This document shows, piece after piece, positions 57,435 to 64,000 of a stretch of 64,000 nucleotides of DNA; the stretch's first letter is position 1, and the number at the start of each line of letters is the position of its first letter. The position numbers and the translations under genes were made by a program. The stretch is taken from positions 97,694,874-97,758,873 of the forward strand of contig CM061062.1 in the NCBI GenBank assembly GCA_030762895.1. Direction: 5' to 3'. This DNA comes from Sophora flavescens. Taxonomy: Eukaryota; Streptophyta; Magnoliopsida; Fabales; Fabaceae. The notes below the pieces were generated by a model. The model had not been told where the DNA came from. It saw only the letters and a program-made list of their open reading frames with translations, and did not search any database.

Positions 57435-58778
57435 TGATAGTGTGATTTTACATGATGTTTCCTGTACATATTTGCATGCATTTTTCATATAGATTAGGCA
57501 TTCGTTAGTTGATTTTAGTTAGATTTTCCCTTGGAACGGGTGAAGCGGTTTCTTGGTGTTGTTTTGCAGGAATTCAATGTAAAAATGATCAAAATCAGCC
57601 ATGGTGGAGCTTGGATGAAAAAGAGCTTGAAAAGTGAAGAATATGAGCCAAACAGAGCCCATCACGGCCTGGCCGTGATGACCATCACGGCCGTGATCAA
57701 GCAGAGCAGAAGGCAAAAGTCAGAGACTGTCACGGCCTGCCCGTGATATACATCACGGCCGTGATAGGCTAAAAATTAAAGGTTCGCGTCGCGAACTCCA
57801 GCTCGCCTCGCGAGAGCTCAAAAGTTGAGAATACGCCCACTCCAGAACGCGTCACGGCCTGGCCGTGATGGCCATCACGGCCGTGACGCGCAACAGACCT
57901 ATAAATAAGAACGCAGCAGACAGATGAAGAGAGTTTCGGGGGTCCATTTGAAGGCATTTGGAGGCTGCAGCTGGGCTAGGGTTTCAACCCTAGAAGGGAG
58001 CCAAGAGGGATTGCTTTGAAGAAGAAGGAAAGCTCACATGGAGCCTCTCCTCTCCTCTTCCTTCCTATTTCTCTGGTTTGGTTTTCTTTGTTTTATGAGT
58101 AGTTAAATCCCTGTGTTGGGATTAGATGTAATCAAACTTATGTTTATGTATTTATCTTGACTGATTAATCTATGTTCATGTCTTCGTATTAGTGGTTATT
58201 TTTCTGTGCTTAATGCTTGTTGTGGCTAGCACCCCCATGACTTGATTTGTGTTTTGGTATGCAATGGGAACGTTCGTATCATAACCGGAATTGAATTTAA
58301 TCACCTAGTAAGCCTTGTATCTAGGAATGGAACTAGGTTTATTAGTAATCGTGTAATCCCTAATCTTAATGCAAATTCATTAATCTAGGCCACCTAAGGA
58401 ATTAGGGTCTATTAGTGGATTTAGGCTCTTGCCATCCGAGGAATCGGGGTTTGAGTAGTTTAGTGGATTGATTTTAATATCTGAAGCATGAATGGGAGGT
58501 ATCTAGTCCTGATAGTGCATGAGTTAGAGGTTTGGTGAAGTCTAGTCCCAACATATCCTTTCTCGCACGTCAGTGTTTGTCAAAAGTCCCCAAAAAGACA
58601 AAAAGATTTTATTTCTTTTCTTTTCTTTATTTTACTTTCTCTTGATCAATAGTTTAGTCTAGATAGTTTCCGAGTTTGAGAATTGGTACTTGACATACAA
58701 TCCCCGTGGATACGATAAACCGGTCTTACCACCGTATTACTTGCACGACTGGGTATACTTGCCCAGATTCGTCAAACA
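57435..58778 (+). repeat. 3' LTR of the Athila element
   Basis: Same length as the 5' LTR and nearly identical. Differences noted near 57929 (GAAGAGAGTTTCGG against GAAGGGAGTTTTTG), 58564-58573 (two compensating one-base indels), 58668 and 58696. Confidence 0.95.
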
Positions 58779-58781
58779 AAG

Positions 58782-58785
<4 letters not shown>

Positions 58786-58847
<62 letters not shown>
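58786..58847. repeat. (AT)n microsatellite
   Basis: About 31 AT repeats just outside the Athila target duplication, within the interrupted solo LTR. Confidence 0.97.
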
Positions 58848-58848
<1 letters not shown>

Positions 58849-59046
58849 CATGTCCCAATGAGAGCCAAGTTTCAGTACATAAGATAAGGCATTTTCAACG
58901 GCCATTGCAACAGAATTAGACATTTAGAAGATACAGCTTAAAAGAGAGTAAGTAAAGACACGGGGAAAGAGGGTCTGGGACCACATCCAAAAGATAACTC
59001 TAAAAGTCAGATGACGGAAGATTATCCACAAAACGCTCCGAACTGG

Positions 59047-59529
59047 TTACTGACACTGGCTGCAAGCAGGGTCTCCACAAAGGCTCCCACGAGACGAGAC
59101 CTCAGGTAATGGATCTATAACGTCGCCGCCCTCATCTACGGAATCGTCGTCGTCGTCATGATCCATAACGTGATCCTCCGGCTCATCCTCCTCCATGATC
59201 TCATCGAAGTCTTCCTCAGGTTCCTCCTCGGGATCCTCCTCAATCGGCACTGCCGACTCTACGTCTAGAGGTGGTGGCTCATGTAGTAGTCCGTGAGCTC
59301 GCAGTGTGTGAAAGTAATACCAAATCAGAGGCAGAGCTACCCTCCTAGTTTCCACAGTGTGGCTTCTACGGATTGGGTCTCCGTCAGCATTTAAATCGGT
59401 CGTGATGATTGCTCCGTGGTATGTGGCAGATGTCGCCCCTGGGTGTATCTGCCATGCCCCAACATTCCCTGCATCGTCGAAGACCTCAGTCTTCGATGTT
59501 GTCGGCACAAGCTGGATATTGGGATCCAT
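59047..59529 (-). CDS. Unrecognised 160-residue ORF with acidic tail inside a solo LTR
   Basis: ATG at 59529, TAA at 59047-59049, no internal stop. The first 85 residues look globular (VFDDAGNVGAWQIHPGA, RRVALPLIWYYFHTLRAHGL). Residues about 95-140 are very acidic with Glu-rich and Asp-rich runs (EEDPEEEPEEDFDEIMEEDE). The end is Cys-containing (CGDPACSQCQ). No signal peptide, membrane segment or known domain recognised. It lies on the LTR's own strand, about 460 bp (net) before the LTR's 3' end, replacing sequence that the sister LTR at 34242-44495 has there. It may be a captured fragment of a gene or of another element, or a chance frame. Confidence 0.4.
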   Translation of the reverse strand: MDPNIQLVPTTSKTEVFDDAGNVGAWQIHPGATSATYHGAIITTDLNADGDPIRRSHTVETRRVALPLIWYYFHTLRAHGLLHEPPPLDVESAVPIEEDPEEEPEEDFDEIMEEDEPEDHVMDHDDDDDSVDEGGDVIDPLPEVSSRGSLCGDPACSQCQ

Positions 59530-62500
59530 CTGGACTCATGTACATAAGGCGATACCAAAAGGAAGAGAGAATAACAAGTAGAAATGAAAGAGTGAGATAC
59601 CGACACCGGATATATCGCACAACAACCATGCACGACATTTTAAACATTACTCATAGGTAAACAACAAGTATTATTTCAGTGGGTCTCATACCCGAATCAA
59701 TCAATTTTATAAAGATAATGCATGACACTTCAATCATCAGGCTCTAATCTTAATCTCATGAGATACCATCACCATTTTATCATTAAGAAAGAAAGAGTTG
59801 ATCAGGCTCATACGCCACGTTTGGCAAGTTGACTTCATCAGCTCATGTACCCGGATCAACACCATCACGAATCCCTTATAATGGCCATTCGGATGTATAC
59901 ATCATCAAATATCACATCTTAAGCGGGTATTCGGTAACTCAAGCATGTCTGCCAAGGGGAAATGCATATGAATAAAAGACTTTTCATTAGTGAGACTTTT
60001 CTTTGTGTTCATTCTTTTCCGTTGTCGAAGCCCAAAGCTAACGACTATTCACAATTTTCATCACTTGAAAATTAATAACACAGGACGCACAGTCCGAGTG
60101 CTCAATCACAACACCTTAGATGGAGGCCGCAGTCCAAGGTTGTGGTTGTAGAAACAATTATAATTTTATCCATGTTTTAATTCAACATGATAAGGACTCC
60201 TACCCCATAACAATGGAATTAGAACACACAGTCCTCAATTCCAAGATTTGGACTCCTAGCCCATAATATCACAACTTGGACCCTTGGCCCATAATTCTTG
60301 ACACGGATCCCAGATCGCGTGCTTATAACTAAATACTAGAGGCGACGTCTCGCGAACTAGATTCTCTTTCACATGTGCTTACTTTTCGCTCAGTGAAAAT
60401 CAAAAACCAAAACAAAACTTCAGTCACTTATCCAAGTAACTGGAATGTTTCTAAATCATTTAGGAGAAAATCTTTTCCTTTACAAATTCTTTTATAAAAC
60501 ATTTAGGAAATTCGTTTGTTTTTGAAATCCTTGATGAATAAGGTCAAATATTTTCAAAGGGGTTTTTCCTTCATAAAACACATAGTTCGAAAAAGATTTT
60601 CTCTCATACCATCTTTGGATCATAAAAAGGTAGTTTCTATTGTCTTAAAAAAAACACTTCAACATTTCTTTTCAAAATAAGAATCTCATTTTCTTGAAGT
60701 AAGCATTTAAACAAGGAACTTTCATAATGAAACCAATACTTTCAAAGTTCTATATATTCAAGGCTTATTAAGGCTTTTAATGCTTTATAATCATTGTGCA
60801 CAGACTCAAGTCCGGCTTCTCAAACTTCAATCAACAGTAATATATTCTCAACAATAATATCACAGTCAACGACAGTTCATCACATATATATAATTTATAA
60901 CACTTTAAAGCAAGTAATGTTCAACTTCAAGTAATAACCACAATAGTTCAAGTAAACAAGTTATTCAAGTATTGGCTCAATATCACAATAATATTCAATC
61001 ACTCAAGTAAACACACACACACATGCATATAGTCATTGAATATCCCTAGGCAATCCCCTCTTACTTTTGGTGAAGGTAATTAAGAAGATTAGATGCTCGA
61101 CGAGGTAAGTCACAAACGTTCTCGTTTCCTCCGCGATGGAAGTCTAAGGTTATGAACACAAATCACAAGTTAAAATCAAAACAAGAACTCTAAACCACAA
61201 GGTATAGGTTTGGCCAAGACTAGTTCTTAGGGTTAGAGATTCCCAAAAATTATACAACTCATGGATTTATGATCCTTAAGTGTTAGGAGTTCATAAACAA
61301 TGATCATTTAACAAAGTTGAATCAAAATCCCACTAAGTTATAAACATAGGGCATTCGGCCAAGGCTAGTAAAATAGGCTAGCATTCACTAAACTTTCCAA
61401 TCTCTTAGTTTTAGCATCCATATGTGTTAAGGAGCTCAAAACCATGATCATTTTGGAAAAATAAAAACAAGGTATCCTATGTCCATAACCTTCTAGGTTC
61501 GGCATTCAAAGGATTTATAGGCTAGAGATCTTTAAACTTTCCCATCTCTTAGACTTAGCATCCAAATATCTTATGGAGCTCAAGTCCATGATCATCTTGG
61601 AAAAATGAAAGTAACACATACTAGCTTTAATAACATAAAATAAACAAGTTATAAATCCTTAAACTTTTCAATCTCTTAGACTTAGCATCCAAATATCTTA
61701 TGGAGCTCAAGTCCATGATCATCTTGAAAAAATGAAAGTAACACATACTAGCTTTAATAACATAAAATAAACAAGTTATAAAGAGTTCTAAATCCATGAT
61801 CAATACTTGTAAAGTTGAAACGTAGTATCCTAGGGCTACTTATTCATATTTTTCGGCCATCATAGGAACAAGCTATCAAAACTTCCTAGATTTATAGATT
61901 CAAGATCAAGGGATAGTTAGAAACTCAGACACATGATCATATTCCAAATGTTGAAACAAAAACTTCCTAGGTCACAAATGCAAGCATTCGGCCTTCATTG
62001 GAAGAGATGGATAGAGATTTTTGTTTTACACAACCTCTTAGTATGTGAAAATATAAGTTAATACAAGACTACAGAAAGTGGTTTCAACTCAAAAGGAGTT
62101 TTCTACCATTTTAGAGAGATTTTAGAAGTTTAAAGCATATAAAGAACACATAAAGTAAACTAAGAAATAAAAGATGAAACTTGCAAAAAGATTTATATGA
62201 GAGCATTACCCTTAGTATAAGGAAGAACTTTAATGAAGAACTTAAGTAGAAAAGATGAATAAAAACTAAATCTTTAAGAGCTTGAACTTTTAGAAGAAAG
62301 GAAGAAGATGAACTTTAATGGAGGTTGAAGGAGGAAGATGATGAAGTGAAAATGAAAGGGGTATATATAGGGAAAGGGGGGAGAGTTCACGGTCAAAGGG
62401 GGGTTGAGGAGAGCTTGTTGAGCAAGCTTGGTGGTTTAATGCTTGATTGGATGGAGAAGAGAGAGAAATGACTTTTTGGATTAGAATAGTATTATAATTT

Positions 62501-62961
62501 GAAAAGTGTGATGATTGTACTTTTAGAGTGTGTCATAGCCCCTTCCATCATGTCTCCTTACTTCTTTTATGGTCCAAAATCTGCTCCATTTGGTACCGGT
62601 TGCATTTTCGATTGTAATTTTTCCGACGTTTTACCCGAATAAAATATTATATTTTATTTTTGCACGAAAATTTTCCAAATAACCAGGGTTGAAGGAAACA
62701 TAATAAAAATGCTAACTATCTCGTTCACGGGTCAAAATTAGGTTTTTTTGCACAGTAAACTTGTACCGGCAGTGAAAACGCAGACCGGCTTCCGTCTGAA
62801 TTTTCAACTGAAAATTTTACCGTGACTTCATATGGTATAACAACACAAGAAAATTATTTTATTTTAATTAAAATCATCCTATGAGTTTAATCTAAAATAA
62901 ACACATTTAAATATGTATTTACTGCTACAGAAAACATAGGAAAACAGGGTGTTGCAATATG

Positions 62962-63184
62962 CTTTCAATTGCTCTGAAATTTGTTTAAAGTTGATAAAGA
63001 ATTTAAAAGGTCTGATACTATACTTAACTGATAAGTAGTTGCACTGATCTAATAAGTTATTACATATGTTGCTGAATTTGTCTTATGCTTTTCCTGATTG
63101 AAAGTTTCAATGCTTTGTCTTAGAGGGAGCTTTGTGAGCTCTCTTAGACTTTGCTACTCAAATTTAATTATTTTTTATCATCAT
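62962..63184 (+). mobile_element. 3' UTR of the Sirevirus-like element, right part
   Basis: Resumes after the ATATG duplication. Non-coding, with 'gatactatacttaactgata' resembling 'gatactatatagctctgata' left of the insertion (51529), as expected for one interrupted region. Confidence 0.5.
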
Positions 63185-63199
63185 AAAAAAGGGGAAGAT
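63185..63199 (+). promoter_or_regulatory. Polypurine tract of the Sirevirus-like element
   Basis: AAAAAAGGGGAAGAT directly before TGTTGGAACC. Confidence 0.7.
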
Positions 63200-64000
63200 T
63201 GTTGGAACCAAAGTGGTTTTGAATTAAATAATCTCTATGTTTTGATATTAACAAAAGGATTAAATTTACTTGGCAAAGTATTAGTTGAAATCTAACATGT
63301 GTTATTTAGTTACGCAGGAACAGTTAAAATTATAAGACATGGAAACTTAGAATAAGTTTTCATCTGTATCTTCTTGGACTCATAAAGAGAAATGCACGTC
63401 CACCCGTGTAGATGGGCTACTCAATGTTTTGGTAAAGTTATTTATTTATTTAATTGAGTAGATTGGTTTCTTTAAGTAGACGAGGCACGAAATGTTTACT
63501 AGACGGTTTTTAAGTTTAAAATCAGATAGACTAGCTTTAACTTGCCACGTCAGTAGACGAGTTCATTGATCGAGTGGACGAACTCTAATTGCCACGTCAC
63601 TAGACGGAGATCAAGATAACTCATTGAGATATAGCAAGTCCAAATACTTGATAGTAGACGAGAGAATATGCCACGTCAGTGGACGAGTGAAATGAAAGAG
63701 TGAATAGACTTTGTTCTTACACATAAATGTGTGGACGGAGATTTTTGAATAGACGAGCTTCTATCTCTAATGTATATGCTGTTATAGAAATGAATAAATG
63801 CAATCTGACCCATAATGAATTTATTTCAAATGATTGATATTTAATTCAATAGAATATTTGTTCTTTTCATTTGTTTTATCCGGTTTATGCTTTGTTTCCT
63901 TGTGAGAAAATCATAGTACCATCGAGGAAAAACAAAAATCAAAATAGTGCAATGAGGAAATGAAAAGTGACTTGTACGAATTCTTCTTTACTGCGGGAAA
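63200..64000 (+). mobile_element. 3' LTR of a Sirevirus-like copia element (runs off the window)
   Basis: Begins TGTTGGAACCAAAGTGG after a polypurine tract, the usual start of SIRE/Maximus LTRs. The right end is not in the window. Contains clustered CCACGTCA and TAGACGAG motifs at 63477-63760. Confidence 0.65.
63477..63760 (+). promoter_or_regulatory. Repeated CCACGTCA and TAGACGAG motifs in the Sirevirus-like LTR
   Basis: CCACGTCA at 63545, 63592 and 63671, each followed within a few bases by TAGACGAG, TAGACGGAG or TGGACGAG. Further TAGACGAG-type words lie at 63477, 63572, 63653, 63732 and 63752. CCACGTCA is a hybrid C-box/G-box, the kind of ACGT core bound by plant bZIP proteins (established). 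Enhancer function is inference. Confidence 0.6.

Larger units (their letters stand above)
51762..58778 (+). mobile_element. Athila-like Ty3 retrotransposon, internally deleted, TSD AAGAC
   Basis: LTRs of 1344 bp each (51762-53105, 57435-58778) start TGATAGTGTG and end GTCAAACA. The 5-bp duplication AAGAC is exact (51757-51761, 58779-58783). The 4.33-kb interior has a tRNA-Asp-type primer site, gag, a frameshifted protease, then directly the non-coding GAAGCGCTTATTGGGAGGCA block that normally follows pol; RT, RNase H and integrase are absent. Only about five substitutions and two one-base indels separate the LTRs (by eye), so insertion was recent and must have used proteins supplied in trans. 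Confidence 0.95.
51566..62956 (-). mobile_element. Reversed solo LTR (net about 4.4 kb), TSD ATATG, holding an Athila element
   Basis: Plus strand starts TGACACCCTAAACCC and ends AGGGTGTTGCA. ATATG occurs at 51561-51565 and 62957-62961; an alternative start at TGTGACACCC (51564) fits the family ends but not the duplication. The LTR parts are 51566-51761 and 58784-62956. From about 59560 it is highly similar to the 34242-44495 LTR and preserves its pre-CACTA empty site. Between 58850 and 59540 it differs, carrying an unrelated ORF. Confidence 0.85.

Noticed and set aside
1..64000. tRNA, rRNA or intact host protein-coding genes
   Set aside because: No cloverleaf with A/B boxes, no rRNA core sequence and no multi-exon host gene was recognised on either strand; only tRNA-complementary primer sites occur.

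Overview
The window is plant nuclear DNA made almost entirely of retrotransposons and DNA transposons inserted into one another. I see no intact host gene. The likely host is a legume of the IRLC (inverted-repeat-lacking) clade, such as clover, vetch, pea or medick. This rests on an Ogre-like element with a tandem-repeat 3' UTR, many long Tekay/Del-type LTRs (TGTAACACCCC ... GGGGTGTTACA), and a small two-exon cysteine-rich gene remnant that looks like a nodule-specific cysteine-rich (NCR) peptide gene. The species is inference.

Layout. 1-1664 is the 3' end and 3' LTR of an Athila/Tat-like element inserted in the gag of a Tekay-like element. That element's remnant, polypurine tract and 3.5-kb LTR run to 6745, and the LTR abuts a LINE endonuclease fragment (to about 7318). 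7536-17745 holds two Ogre-like LTRs placed tail to tail as a large palindrome. The right-hand one is split by a 4.9-kb solo LTR (10563-15468, TSD GGTTT) and followed by a 3' UTR tandem-repeat array. 17849-18560 is part of another LTR. 19384-24449 is a complete but dead Ty1/copia (Tork-like) element with TSD ATTAT. 24450-28963 is AT-rich host-like DNA with a MITE, a frameshifted NCR-like gene and copies of its upstream region.

28964-48448 is one solo LTR (TSD AATGA) holding a reversed solo LTR (29751-44956). That one in turn holds an Athila-like solo LTR (31031-32204, TSD AGACC) and another reversed solo LTR (34242-44495, TSD GTAAA). The last is split by a 6.3-kb CACTA transposon (36680-42947, TSD TTT). 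Host-like DNA resumes at 48449 with an NCR-like remnant, a SINE-like insertion and a MITE. 49128-64000 looks like the 3' part of a Sirevirus-like copia element: a degenerate ORF, purine tracts, and a 3' LTR from 63200. It is interrupted by a solo LTR (51566-62956, TSD ATATG), which holds a young internally deleted Athila element (51762-58778, TSD AAGAC).

The most unusual signal is regulatory. Two different Athila-like LTR families carry the same layout just upstream of the TATA box: four pairs of CpG-rich palindromic motifs, the two members of a pair about 20 bp (two helical turns) apart. In one family all pairs are TCGCCTCGCGA-type. In the other, three pairs are ATCACGGCCGTGAT-type and one is TCGCCTCGCGA-type. 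Other leads are the NCR-like locus under the transposon nest, the inverted Ogre-like LTR pair, and an unexplained 160-residue acidic-tailed ORF inside one solo LTR.
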